Below are positions 48,331 through 60,201 of a stretch of DNA of 64,000 nucleotides, one piece after another. The notes under the pieces are model-generated. The model ran no database searches, was not told the DNA's origin, and saw only the letters and a program-made list of their open reading frames with translations. The translations under genes and the position numbers were made by a program. The stretch is from Branchiostoma floridae (lineage: Eukaryota; Chordata; Leptocardii; Amphioxiformes; Branchiostomatidae), in the NCBI RefSeq assembly GCF_000003815.2, contig NC_049990.1, positions 21,469,026 through 21,533,025 on the forward strand, read 5' to 3'. The stretch's first letter is position 1, and each line of letters opens with the position of its first letter.

Positions 48331-48650
48331 AGGTGAGAAGTACCACCTGCATATGCAGGTTAGTGCAGGTAAAAGTTGGGCTGTGCAGGTATTTCTTAAT
48401 GTATACCTGCACCAGGTATCACTGTGCATTATTGTAAGTGGACTTTACGTTACTGTACTGGTTGTATTGTCGCAAGTTATCTGATGCAACAAATAATAAA
48501 GATGATCAACTCCCAGTGTGATCTTAATCTTTATAAAATCGGCAAATATCTGTGCAGCACCGAATATGCTGATAGATGGTGCAGGTAACATTTCTCTAGA
48601 TCTGGTGCAGGTAATTTCAAAAGTTACCTGCATCTCCTACCAGGGAGATA
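48330..48650. mobile_element. Probable MITE with repeated TGCAGGTA words
   Basis: Both halves contain GTGCAGGTA in mirrored orientation (GCAGGTTAGTGCAGGTAAAA on the left; GTTACCTGCATC on the right), with more copies inside. The layout is like the GGGTGCACC element at 45765. Outer ends and target duplication are not resolved. It lies directly behind the BIVM stop codon and probably in its 3'UTR. Confidence 0.4.
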
Positions 48651-48680
48651 CCATTACCAAAGAAAGGGGGGGAGAAGTGT

Positions 48681-51600
48681 TTAGGCCTGTGTCTCTTCAT
48701 CCAGATCTTCAGTGCTGTCGCTCTCCTCAGTGCTGGAGGGTGCGGACCCCCTCCTGGTGCCTCTGTTTGGTTCCTTCCGCTGTTGAACACTGGCGGATCT
48801 CCAAATAGAGGGGCCCTGGAAAAGACGCAAAGTTGTCAATGACACACAAAGAATGTTTAAAAGTTCCTATAAAAAAGTAAATACTATATGCTTTGACTTT
48901 GGCTAGCCATCCATCCATGACAGATAGTGGCATTCTTTTTACTCTAAATATCACAAAGTTTTTTGCACATTATGACTGCTGAGGTATTGTTTTGGGCACT
49001 GACTAATTGAGAATCTTGATCCATTCACAGAAGGAAAATCCCTACAATCACCAAGGGTACCATGGGTTCACAAAGAACAAATACTTGGGGATCTACAATA
49101 CAAGAGTTTCTGACAAGCAATTCGCTTTTGTATCTAGTTTCCTGGATGTCTAACCTTCATTGACTCAGCAATCCATCCAAACTATGAATTTAGTATGATG
49201 TATTCATACACAAATATCAAGACCAACAACAATGTTTCAAACAGACTGAAAAATTTTCCCTAACATAAATCTTGATACAGTGTAGGTCCAGAGATACGAA
49301 CTACAAGTACACAAACACAAAGTATGTAATAAGAGGACCTCACCAGCCAGTCACTCTTGACAAAGGTCATGATACAGTGTAAATCCTGAGGGCTGATCTA
49401 CCAGACCATTGCACCTTACTGTAACAATTATAGTACAAGTACACCTTCACAACAAGACAAACACAAAGTATCTAGCTATATTAAGAGGACCTCACCTGCC
49501 AGTCACTCTTGACGAAGGCCATGATACAGTGCAGGTTGCCGCCAGTCTTGCGGGTTTTCCTGGTCTGCAGCCCGAGGTGCAGCCGGCGGATGTCCAGGTA
49601 CGTGGGGTTCTGACAGTTCAGGTCTGTGGAGATGTCACTCCATCTACAGGGTGGGAGGGGGGGGGTTGTCACACTGGTCAATGACTACTTGAACTGATCG
49701 TGAGAAATCTTAGGATCAAACTGTGATAAAGGTCATTTTCTCCCAAGTTAATTGCCCAGGGAGAAAAATAAGCATGCATCATCAAATGAAAGAGTTTTTT
49801 ACTTGCTTTAACCTAATCTAGAATCTTGTTCTAACCTTACTCTAACACACCTGACCACCCCCTCAACATGTTCATTAGATGTATGACCATGAGTGAAGCC
49901 TGTACAGTGTGTAGTCACCTGATACAGTGTAGACCTGGGTGTTTCCTACTGGGGTCACCAATCAGCAGCCATGTCTCAACTTCATCCTGCTGGAGGTCAG
50001 CTCTGGAAACACAGTTAACATTCAGTAAGCCGAGGGCCATATATAACAAAGCCCACTTGACATTTTTTCAGAAGCATCTTGAGATACTTTTGAGATGCTT
50101 TAAAAGTGTCTGAAAAAAATCTTGAAATCTTCTGAAAGAATCTTGAGACTTAATAAAAAGCTCTCAAGATTCTCATGAAAAATGTTAAGATTGACTTAAA
50201 ACATCTCAAGGTTTAACCACTAAATCTCATGATTATTGGAATAAATCTTTTAATAAGACTTTTTTTATTTTCAACGAGACGTGAAGACCTTTTTTCACGA
50301 CTTCAGGGAAATTCTGGCTGGTTCACATTGTACTGCAGCACAGGTGTCCCTCCTTACAGTTCAGATGTGGTCACAAATGTAAAGTATTTACACATGTACA
50401 GACCACTTTATATCCAGAGCACCATACATACCTGTAGGCATGAGTTGCTTTGAGAGGCACGTCTTCAAATCCAATAGGACAGAAATAGTGGTTCTGGCAG
50501 TGGTAAATAAACGTCATGTTGTCGTCGCGCAGACCGTTCTTCACGTTTGCCAGCGCCGTTTCGTCCGTGGTGCCCATGGTGCGCCCCTTCCCGTGAGGTT
50601 TGTAGAGGTAGTAAGCCCTCCCGCGCACCCCGTAGTGGTTGTTCAGGAGAGTAAACCACCTCATCAGTGTGGAGTTACCTGTGAAGGGTCCGAACCTGAT
50701 CTCACCGAACGGAGGTTTGAAGCCCAGAACATTCAGAGCCTCCTCCTGGGTGATGGGGCTGTGGCTGAGAGGAAAACAGCCTGATTAAATCTCGCTTATA
50801 GCAGCCTGTACATCATCTTACTATATTATCAGCTGGCCTCCAAGGGGCCAGTTACAGCCCCAGACAGCAGAGTCTGTCACTCTGTCTTGCACAGACAAAG
50901 ACGAAAATATAGGAGAGGAAGTTATTTCTTACACACTTCCATCACTAGGGGTGTGGGGGGTGGGGGGGGTTACCAGGTACAAAAAAATGTTTTTCTTACT
51001 GGACCAGTGCAGAAAAAAATGGACCTAAAAAAATCAGTGGACCGGATGTTGGACTGATTCAAAAAATAACAGATTATTTCGGCAGGCGTTCATTTGTATT
51101 GGGGCTTACAGATTCAAGAAAAGAACAAGAGCAAAGTAGACAAGAGGAGAGTTGATAGTCATTCTTATAATTGATAAGACTGATAGCATGTGAAAATGTG
51201 AATAAACTCATAGGTTTCTTAGTAAGCTTGATATGTTCCATACTTGATTAGTTTACATCATGCTCCAATTGTGCTAGCAGCTATTATAGAAAATATAAAC
51301 TAACTGAATGGTACATAGACTTCTTCCCAACTGTGACTTCAAGTTGGCATAATTTGGTCTGTTGTTTGACAAAGAAGGATGGATGAAATGACACTAAACA
51401 GTCCATCATATTGGTCACACTAACTTGATCACATCTTCTTCCCTGTAAACATGAACAGATGGTAAAGTAGCAGGTGATTGAATCATGGCTTGTAACAAAG
51501 AAAAAAGCTAACCTGCCACCCCCCAGTGTGCTGAATAGGAAGTTCCAGCAGGAGACGAGTGAAGAGATGCCACATGACTTCTGGTACTGGGGTCGGCTCA

Positions 51601-54600
51601 TGCAGTACCTACAGGAGGGGGGAGCAGGGTTAGAAACAACACCACCAGATGGACAAACAGGTAAGTCAATATATTCTCTATTTGTACATATACCTAAGGA
51701 GATGTACACATGAAAAGACTCTCCATGGGTAAACAAGTTGCTGGTACTAGTGGTAGATATTTCTAATTCAATCTACATGTTGAAATCCCTTAAAATTATA
51801 GCAAATATTAATCATTATAAATATATAGCTCTTATAAGCACAAGGCCTGGTGTTGGTTATGAAGTGAAAAAATTCATTTAGCACAGAATGAATCAATTTT
51901 AATCATTACAGCTTTTCATTCATAGTTACTACTACATCATGTACCACTTCATATGTTTCAACAGCTCGGACATGTTGTAACAGACTACATTCGTCTTTCA
52001 TAAGGGACATAGAATAGGAGTCCCGTGTTGCTTCAAGCACGTAAAAAAGCCTCAGATTACTGAGATTGGGTGCCTACTGGCTACAATGATACACCAAGGT
52101 GAGTTAACTAATTACAGTACATCATATCATAAATTGTGTCCAACTGTGCAGCAGCTCCCCCTACCATCTCCTGAGGTCCAGCACCTTCCTGAGAGCCATC
52201 TGCTCAGGAGTGACGTCTGTGGTGACGGCGGAATATTCCTTCTTCACATCCTTCTTCTCTTCCTGCTGTTTGTTGTCTGGCTCGGAGGTGTTCTGGACAT
52301 AACCTGAGACAACAAAAAGTAAACTTTAAGATGTTCCAAACGTCTTGATTTATACAACATACAAAAGAATCTAAATCCTTTTTATTTCCCCAAAAGCCTG
52401 TTATTCGTAGCTTTCTTCGGTGGCGGCGCAGATTTCGCCGTGCGGCCAATACTTCCTGATATTAGTGTGCAATAGCGGTAACGCGGTTTCGTCGCCTGAT
52501 TACCCAGATGGTACGTTCTATGTGCATTGTGGGTGTTTTAGCGCCTTCGGAGCTCGCGGAAAACGTATCCTCACGATTTCCCTTCTTTTTCCTCAGCATA
52601 CAAAGAAAATATTGACCTTTCTTGCCATATTAGTCATTATCCCAAGAAAACTATTTTTTTCCATTTTGAGGCCTGTAAAAAATGCCCCAAAATTGCAATT
52701 TTTTTGTAAAAATTGTATGTTATTCATCGTTTTTACCAAAAATAACATTTCTACAGAAAATGTGACCTGAGTCTGTCAGTCAGTGACAAGGCACCTTTTT
52801 CTATCCGAAACATTGAATTTTCTGAAAATCAATGTTTTGAGAAGCGCATAGTACTTTTCTGAGAGACAGTCAAATTGGCCCCAATTCATAAAAAAACTCC
52901 AAACCGAGACCTCCTTCCACCGCCTTTCACAAGGATGCAATATCTAGCAAGAAAGGCAAGGAATCCAACCCGTGACCTCCCTGTCTCGTGTCCGCTAGCC
53001 TAGCTACTCCACGATTTGACACCACAATACCTTTAATGAGGAAGGATGAGAAGCTGAAAGTTGACATCTCTTAGTCTTACCTCGTTTGACCTTTCTGTTG
53101 ACCTTGTTCTTGACCCAGCTGCTCATGTCCACCTCCCATGATTCCGAGCGGTGCTGCGGTGACCTCTGACCTGCCTGGCTCAGGTCAGCAGGGCAGGACT
53201 GGGAGGTCGGTACCTCGGTGACGGCTCCGCCAATCAAGTCTCGCAGCACGGCCTCAACCATGTCCTCTATCGGGGGTGCAGGTATCGCGGCTGTTTGTTG
53301 GAGGGGAAAGAAAATATGTTTCATATGATATGATTGGTTAACATTTTTCTCAAAAAATGTGACTTTCCAGAGAAGTTTTCTAAGAATTTTAGCTGAATTT
53401 TCCTGAGGTTTTGTGCCAGATTCTGGCGTGCCGGACCTCTATATTATAAGAATGAAATGGTACTGCAGGGAACTGCAGAACAATGGCTGCATTCGCCTTG
53501 CAAAGCAAAAGTTGCATCTAAATCCATGCCCTTCCAATATGTGTTGTTGTTAGTACTTACCGTTGTTGTTGGATGTGTAGCGTTAGTTCACCTTTATCCG
53601 CGGGGTAACCTATATCCATTGTGTTGCTAAACAGGGTGTCCATGGATATTAAGTCGATGGACGGTAGTTTCAAATTGTACTTTTTAAGAAATATTGCTGT
53701 TTGAATCCATCATCTGTCGACTTGATTTCCCTAAATATGTTGTTCTTAAAAAGAACAGATAAAGGTTACCCTACGGATAAAGGTGAACTAGCGTTAATTG
53801 TTAGAATGTTGGATGTGTTATTGTTAGAACTTACCATTATTGCTGGATGTGTTGTTGTCAGAACTAAGGTTGTTGTTGGATGTGTTGTTAGAACTTACCA
53901 TTGTTGTTGGATGTGTTGTTGTTAGAACTTACCATTATTGCTGGATGTGTTGTTGTCAGAACTAAGGTTGTTGTTGGATGTGTTGTTAGAACTTACCATT
54001 GTTGTTGGATGTGTTGTTGTTAGAACCATTGTTGTTGGATGTGTTGTTGTTAGAACTCACCATTGTTGTTAGATGTGTTGTTGTTAGAACTCACCATTAT
54101 TGTTGGATGTGTTGTTAGAACTCACCATTGTTGTTAGATGTGTTGTTGTTGGGACTCTCACACTCTGGATCACACCCACTATCCCTCTCCTGGTCCTGTT
54201 CTCTTGTCTCTACCACAGGCTCGCGCCCGTACTTCACACATGAAAACATGTCTTCATCCCGAAACTCGATCTCCACATCTGCATCTGAGACCGGGGAACT
54301 CAAATTCTCCGCAAATACACCTCTGTTTGTTTCCTCAACTTCGCTCCTACTGCATTCTGGGATAAAGTCTGTTTCTTCTTCATCTTCTGGGAAAGAGGAT
54401 CTCTTGGAGAGAGCCAGCTCTCCATTGGTCAGCTCAGAGTAGTTACACGCATCGTGATTGGTCGGTGAAGCAGCATCATGATGTTGTCCCTGTCTGAAGA
54501 TGTTCTCTTTATCGTCGGTGTTCCCACTGTTCTCCTCTTCAGTGAAGTCGGATTCTGGTTCGGATTCCGAGGACAGTGGCGTTCCCAGGAGGTTCCCCAT
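48681..54600 (-). CDS. BIVM: Basic immunoglobulin-like variable motif-containing protein, 8 exons
   Basis: Exons in coding order: 54126-54600, 53081-53290, 52165-52303, 51513-51608, 50432-50764, 49919-50002, 49496-49643, 48681-48815. Phases agree and give 539 residues (human 503). Exons 1-2 are acidic, Ser/Asn-rich and poorly conserved. From [11 protein letters not shown] (about 266-277) to the end of exon 7 (495) the match to vertebrate BIVM is high: [60 protein letters not shown] and [13 protein letters not shown]. The last exon is a short Ser/Arg/Glu tail. The function of BIVM is poorly known. I note a papain/C39-like pattern: Cys287 in QKSCGISS, His399 in NHYFCPIGF and Asp434 in IGDPS. 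The start at 54600 ([13 protein letters not shown]) also carries a Gly2 that could be myristoylated. Confidence 0.9.
49290..49395 (-). pseudogene. Decayed copy of the BIVM exon 7 end and its flank
   Basis: The phrases AAGAGGACCTCACC, CCAGTCACTCTTGAC and CATGATACAGTG occur here and again at the true exon 7 end (49486-49532), in the same order and with the same ACAAACACAAAGTA flank. The copy has CACCAGCCAG where the true donor region has CACCTGCCAG. It covers about 35-40 coding bases plus intron and lies in intron 7. It cannot encode a useful exon. Confidence 0.8.
50055..50235. repeat. Motif-rich repeat in BIVM intron 5
   Basis: About a dozen AATCTTGAGA / TCTCAAGATT-like words alternate in orientation, together with CTGAAAGAATC, giving potential for long hairpins. 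Probably a MITE with subterminal motifs; ends not resolved. Confidence 0.4.
53550..54130 (-). repeat. Asn-codon repeat multiplying the BIVM exon 1 splice donor
   Basis: On the gene strand, units AACACATCYAACAACAATG|GTGAGTTCTAACAAC follow one another from inside exon 1 deep into intron 1. The first donor (exon end 54126) is the real one. Similar GGTGAGT or GGTAAGT donors follow at about 54093, 54061, 53997, 53931, 53897, 53832 and 53561. The coding part gives the Asn-rich end of exon 1. Use of any later donor would read through TTCTAA, a stop. Family A MITE copy 3 splits the array. Confidence 0.85.
53586..53788. mobile_element. MITE, family A copy 3, with 8-bp flanking repeat
   Basis: Ends GTTCACCTTTATCCGCGGGG and the complement CCCTACGGATAAAGGTGAAC. 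Both flanks read TAGCGTTA (53578-53585, 53789-53796), a perfect 8-bp direct repeat as made by hAT transposons. The other two copies have only partly matching flanks, which could mean that these bases belong to the element. It is inserted in the BIVM exon 1 donor array. Confidence 0.75.
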
Positions 54601-54859
54601 CCTGATCTACTTGGATTCAATCTCCTAGAAGATGTAGTAGAGGAGAAGCTTGAAAATATAAATGGTAACATAAGTCAAGGAGGTTAAAAAACAACCTCCT
54701 TGCATGAGTCAACATCCCAAATGCAACATATTGCAGCAATTCATTTATGATGGTTAGACTAGATTTAATGTTACATATGAGTGACATTTGCATGTGATCC
54801 TTACAAGTTCAAAAGTTGCTTCTAGTTACATATAACGTTACTCGTACCTGTATTGAATC

Positions 54860-54985
54860 GTTTTGCCAATTCATTTTACTGACACTAAAGAAGAGTGATG
54901 GATGTCACTTCCGGAATTAAATCTCTGTTTTTATCCATGCACCATCCAATTGTAAAGATTCAATTGTATTTGAATATTACTGTAA
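54860..54985. repeat. Dispersed repeat (inverted relative of 26520-26640)
   Basis: AAGAAGAGTGATGGATGTCA, GGAATTAAATCTCTGTTTTT and ATTCAATTGTATTTGAATAT match the complement of the 26520 copy in order. It lies about 260-385 bp upstream of the BIVM start codon and so may overlap its promoter or 5'UTR. Confidence 0.6.
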
Positions 54986-55784
54986 TTTTTTTTCTGATTC
55001 CTTTATCTGAGAAGTCAGCTTGGCTCAGCATCATTCATAGTAAACTGTTAACGTTATATTGAAAATGAACACAACTCCGATCAGTAATGCTGGACAGAAA
55101 CGAGTGGAGACACAGATGTCACCTCCAAAAAGAGGATGAACTGAACTGAACTGAACATATGATAATTGCAATTTTTTATAGCAACATTTAATGAGCTTTC
55201 TTCTCTTAGTTTAACCTCCTTGTTACAACATTGCAGTTCTTTGCTGACTATATATTTTAATCAAGAATAGCAAAGTTAATATCTAACGATATTTCAGTAC
55301 TGAAGAACTCAAGATTGACCACGATTCCTGCAGTTGTCTTCATGCTGAGATGGAAACCAAACAACGGTTCTTTGTTCCTTCTTGGGTAAAATGATACATC
55401 TAGCCAAATGTTGTGGTTTTTCTACTTCCGCTACTTTGTAACATGCCAACACTGGCCTCTCTGTTAGAACACAACAAGTCTTTGTTACCGGCACTCTTTA
55501 TACAATACTCGAAACAAAGGCTGAGGAATATCTAGATGAACCGCCTGGCACCAAAAGCTAGCCCCCCTCCCAGCTGTTTGAAGTTTCTGTATTTTTTCGG
55601 ATCTGTTCAGAGCGTTTTCTTCCAAGATGATAAGACAAAGAAAGGTGTAAGAACCTGTAAACCTAACTCTTACCTCTTACCTTGAAATATCGACTGTTGA
55701 ACGGGCGGTGAAGACGTTACATGGTCGCAGTTTTGAACCCGCACTATTGTCTTTACGACACTGTTTGTTTTGGTTCAATTCAAA

Positions 55785-56087
55785 ATGGCTGGCCGACCCA
55801 GAATCTCGAAACGTTACTTCACCGTACAAAAGCGCCACCTAGCAGGTTGTTACATATTTGCATCAATCCTGATCGACCAAGAGGATTCCGGTGTTGCGCC
55901 AGGCAGTGTACTTCTCACTATGGCCGTTTCCAAGATTAAAAAAGTTTTCAGCCATACTGCAAATACTACACAGCAGCTTCAAAATAAGCATATACGTGCC
56001 GTGGGTTGCACACAAAAAAATGCTCTGATTGATAGACTGTCAAATATTAGCTGCGAATTACGATCAAAACTAGTGGCGGTTTTTTAG
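55785..56087 (+). CDS. Hypothetical 100-residue ORF, weak
   Basis: From ATG at 55785 (context AAAATGGCTGG) a 100-residue frame begins MAGRPRISKRYF. It is basic, with a leucine/isoleucine-rich helix-like C-terminal part (ALIDRLSNISCELRSKL). No domain is recognised and no splice partners are seen. It starts in a GC-richer stretch and is head-to-head with BIVM, 1.2 kb away, so it could be a real small gene; chance is also possible. Confidence 0.25.
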   Translation: MAGRPRISKRYFTVQKRHLAGCYIFASILIDQEDSGVAPGSVLLTMAVSKIKKVFSHTANTTQQLQNKHIRAVGCTQKNALIDRLSNISCELRSKLVAVF

Positions 56088-56528
56088 TTGTTTTCCGTCA
56101 GTTCCGCGAATTCCGTGTTGTTGTGTTTTGTACGTGTGTTTTCCAGTTCATAAATTGCGTTTAGGAACAATGTAAAAAGTTATGTAATGGTCTAGTCGAT
56201 GTAGCCAAGTCTGTCATAAAGAAATATCCAGCCTGTTCTATAGGCAATATTTGTGGCACACCCTTCGAATTCTAGCGAGCTTTATTTGGTGCTGTATATC
56301 ACAGGCAGTTGATGCAAAAATTGCGGCCTTGTGGAAAAACATCGATGAACCTGCCCTACGGTTCGCCCGCCTTTTCACGGTGCCGTGTATACAGTAGAGT
56401 TTCTTCGGCCAGGCAGGAAACGGCTGGTTCCATTTTAGGCCGCTCTTCGCTTTTACGTCACAGTCATGTTGTCCAGGGCCCGGTAGTCTGACAGGCCTCT
56501 CCATGAGGTAGCAGGACACAGTATTTAT

Positions 56529-56592
56529 GGTCTCATTGATGAGTTTTATGGTCTCATTGATGAGTTTTATGGTCTTATTGATGAGTTTTTTT
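56529..56592. repeat. 22-bp minisatellite, three units
   Basis: GGTCTCATTGATGAGTTTTAT three times in a row, the last with one change and then a T run. A (GATACA)n run follows at 56648-56668. Confidence 0.8.
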
Positions 56593-56669
56593 TTTCTTTC
56601 CATAGACTTCTATGTTATGAATCGTGGTTTACATGGGCGCTATATAGATACAGATACAGATACAGATAA

Positions 56670-58100
56670 TGAAGCTACGTGAAATATCAGCAAATTTGTC
56701 ATTCTATGTTGAGCACATTTACATTATATCGTGGGGAAAAATTGCCAACTTCAACTATACAGAGGTTATTTTTTTATAGCAATTATAAGCTACGATTAGT
56801 TAATCCCCACAAAAGGCACTCTTTCGCTGTTAGTGTACAGCCGCACTACTCAGAACCCAGGACCAGACTTAGCGCGCGGCTGCAAAAGTTTACCTGCTAA
56901 TTTCTTCAGTTACAAACAAGCTTTCACCAGTCTAACTTTTGAGATCAGTTCCGCTGGTAAAAAGGGAATTTCTCACAGCTAAAAACACGCGTCCATGCAG
57001 CCGTTCATTTCTTGGCTCGGATCTCGGAATAATACATCAATGAGACCTTAGGCGTACGAGTAAACTTGATGAAGGAGAGGTAAAATGCCTTGTTTAAAGG
57101 GGCAGCCAGATATAACCTGTGCTGCATGGTCACAGAAGGTGTCGACTCTGAGGCCGCGTATGATTTGGGTGGTGGTTGTGTATAAATGCGCCCCATTACG
57201 CAACTGCCCTTCTAGTGTGAGCTGGCTGCAGTTATTTGAACCCGCAGAGCGGCATTTCAAAGTGGACGCGAGAAGGCCGATAGGATTTTTAAAAAAAATT
57301 GTAGCTTGTATCCTGGTCTCGAACATATTCCTAAAGTGCACCCTAGTATATTTTTTCCGCGCCGAAGCCAGTCCACTTTGTGGCCCTTAAATATAGAAAT
57401 CCTCATTGGTTGAAAATGTGTTCTGCTCCCTTCAAAGCAATTTACGCTGGAAGAAACAACTGGGGTAGACTATTGCACTTCCACCTAACACGACAGTTAT
57501 TTGCCTTTCAGAATTATAGCTCCCGAGTCTCTTCTCTCCTCTACGCGTATCTTCAGGTACACTATGTTCGTGTGGGTCTTCGGAGCTTTTAGGCAACGCC
57601 AATTTCCTTTCTCTGCGCACCAGATATGGTACCCAAACCAATCTGCAAGACCGGACCAAAACTTTTGTACTACCGGGTCAAAGCTCAAATCTGACCGGAA
57701 TCGTTAATATAGGGCAACTTTCCGTATTTCCGGAAAGGCGCAGAGGACCCACTTTCAGCCTACTCAAAATGATTAGGTACCCTTGGCAAAAGTGCCTATA
57801 GAATGTTTTTGTTGAGATATGTTTGGATTTTAGAGGTGAATATCATAGGTAAGGAATATAGCCTGTATATTGTGTAGAAAAAAAACCACCAGATTTTTAG
57901 TGATATTTGTGGTTTCAGTAGGCCTTAGAAGTTAGGTGTTTTGGTGTTATTCACAGGCAGTGAACTGAAAAGGGGTGAAGAGGCCACATCCTATGTTTTG
58001 ATGGCGTATGATAAAATTCCGCCGTAAATTTTTTTTCTTTTTTTTTCCGTCAAATTACTCTTTAGAGGCCAGACAACCATGTAACCTTGCACAATTTGTT
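56670..58100. other. Intergenic DNA, nothing recognised
   Basis: Mixed composition with moderate CpG near 57000-57720. Short frames on both strands overlap one another and lack recognisable content. Confidence 0.45.
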
Positions 58101-59260
58101 TGAAATTTCTGAAGTCCGATCGTAAGGGGTCGCTTTCCTGCGGTTACCGAATGGTTCGCTGAGCGGTTAGCGGTTACCCCCATGTGAGCCTTCATTCGTA
58201 TGTAGAAAAGTGAAAAATAATTTTGGGTACTCAAATAACTTTCTACCTTCTCCCCACGTGTTTTACTATTACATTCAAGTGTTGAAAGTAACGCACACTT
58301 TTTTTTTAAATTTCTGAAGTCCGACCGTAAGGGGTCGCTTTTTTGCGGTTACCGAAGGGTTCGCTTAGCGGTTAGCGGCTACCCCTATGTGAGCCTTCAT
58401 TCGTATGTAGAAAAGTTACAAATTAATTTGGGGTACTCAAAAAACTTTCTACCTTCTCCCCACGTGTTTAAATATGATATTCAAGCGTTGAAAGTAACGC
58501 ACACTTTGTTTGAAATTTCTGAAGTCCGATCGTAAGGGGTCGCTTTTTTTGCGGTTACCGAAGGGTTCCCTTAGCGGTTAGCGGCTACTCCCATGTGAGC
58601 CTTCATTCGTATGTAGAAAAGTTACAAATTAATTTGGGGTACTCAAAAAACTTTTTACCTTCTCCCCACGTGTTTTACTATGATATTCAAGTGTTGAAAG
58701 TAACGCACACTTTGTTTGAAATTTCTGAAGTCCGATCGTAAGGGGTCGCTTTTTTGCGGTTACCGAAGGGTTCGCTAAGCGGTTAGCGGTTACCCCCATG
58801 TGAGCATTCATTCGTATGTAGAAAAGTTAAAAAGCAATTTTGGGTACTCAAATAACTTTTTACCTTCTCCCCACGTGTTTTACTATGATATTCAAGTGTT
58901 GAAAGTAACGCACACTTTGTTTGAAATTTCTGAAGTCCGATCGTAAGGGGTCGCTTTTTTGCGGTTACCGAAGGGTTCGCTAAGCGGTTAGCGGTTACCC
59001 CCATGTGAGCATTCATTCGTATGTAGAAAAGTTAAAAAGCAATTTTGGGTACTCAAATAACTTTTTACCTTCTCCCCAACGTGTTTAAATATGATATTCA
59101 AGTGTTGAAAGTAACGCACACTTTGTTTGAAATTTCTGAAGTCCGATAAGGGGTCGCTTTTTTTGCGGTTACCGAAGGGTTCGCTTAGCGGTCAGCGGCT
59201 ACCCCTATGTGACCCTTCATTCTTTGTAGAAAACTTAAAATTAATTTGGAGTACTCAAAT
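58100..59260. repeat. 205-206-bp satellite, about 5.5 units
   Basis: The anchor GAAGTCCGA recurs at 58111, 58316, 58521, 58727, 58932 and 59138. Each unit holds GTAAGGGGTCGCTTTTTTGC, GGTTACCGAAGGGTTCGC, a GCGGTTAGCGGTTACCCC arm that pairs with the previous one, and CTTCTCCCCACGTGTTT with a CACGTG E-box. Units differ by a few percent. The last unit breaks off at 59260, where the 365-bp repeat begins. A minus-strand frame opens in several units but shifts with the unit length and is not a gene. Confidence 0.92.
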
Positions 59261-60201
59261 AACCACGGAAGGTATAATCGCAACATATGGCCAGAAAGAA
59301 ACATCTATCCCCCAAACTATGCTGCCTATCCCCAGCGCCTTGGCCAGGTGCATGGCTGGGGACACATGGCTGTCGCACATGGCCTCGCCGCTCTTAAGGG
59401 CTCTTAAAAGAACCTCTCCCCATTGCAATGCATTGAGCGGCGTTCTTTTGCTCCTATTTTTTATATACCAAGCAAGTGCCGCCGGCTTTTAGCACCAAGA
59501 CATGCCCGTCGCCCGTCCGCATCGACCTGGTGCGAAAGATCCGGTGCCCGGAGCCCTCTGAGCGCCTGGGGCGGTGATACCGGGTGTTCACCTGGGCAGG
59601 GCTATGACGTCATCGTGGCCTTGAGAACCACGGAAGGTATAATCGCAACATATGGCCAGAAAGAAACATCTATCCCCCAAACTATGCTGCCTATCCCCAG
59701 CGCCTTGGCCAGGTGCATGGCTGGGGACACATGGCTGTCGCACATGGCCTCGCCGCTCTTAAGGGCTCTTAAAAGAACCTCTCCCCATTGCAATGCATTG
59801 AGCGGCGTTCTTTTGCTCCTATTTTTTATATACCAAGCAAGTGCCGCCGGCTTTTAGCACCAAGACATGCCCGTCGCCCGTCCGCATCGACCTGGTGCGA
59901 AAGATCCGGTGCCCGGAGCCCTCTGAGCGCCTGGGGCGGTGATACCGGGTGTTCACCTGGGCAGGGCTATGACGTCATCGTGGCCTTGAGAACCACGGAA
60001 GGTATAATCGCAACATATGGCCAGAAAGAAACATCTATCCCCCAAACTATGCTGCCTATCCCCAGCGCCTTGGCCAGGTGCATGGCTGGGGACACATGGC
60101 TGTCGCACATGGCCTCGCCGCTCTTAAGGGCTCTTAAAAGAACCTCTCCCCATTGCAATGCATTGAGCGGCGTTCTTTTGCTCCTATTTTTTATATACCA
60201 A
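59261..60201. repeat. 365-bp tandem repeat, 2.6 units, identical by eye
   Basis: Units start AACCACGGAAGGTATAATCG at 59261, 59626 and 59991; the third stops after 211 bp at TTTTTTATATACCAA. I see no difference between copies, so the duplication is very recent, homogenised, or an assembly artefact. Each full unit has a CRE palindrome TGACGTCA and is GC-rich in its second half. Frames cross the unit borders on both strands, but 365 is not a multiple of three and no protein family appears. Confidence 0.92.

Noticed and set aside
58629-59016. Repeated minus-strand ORF of 60-77 residues
   Set aside because: It is the same stretch of the 205-bp satellite read again in each unit; no independent evidence of coding.
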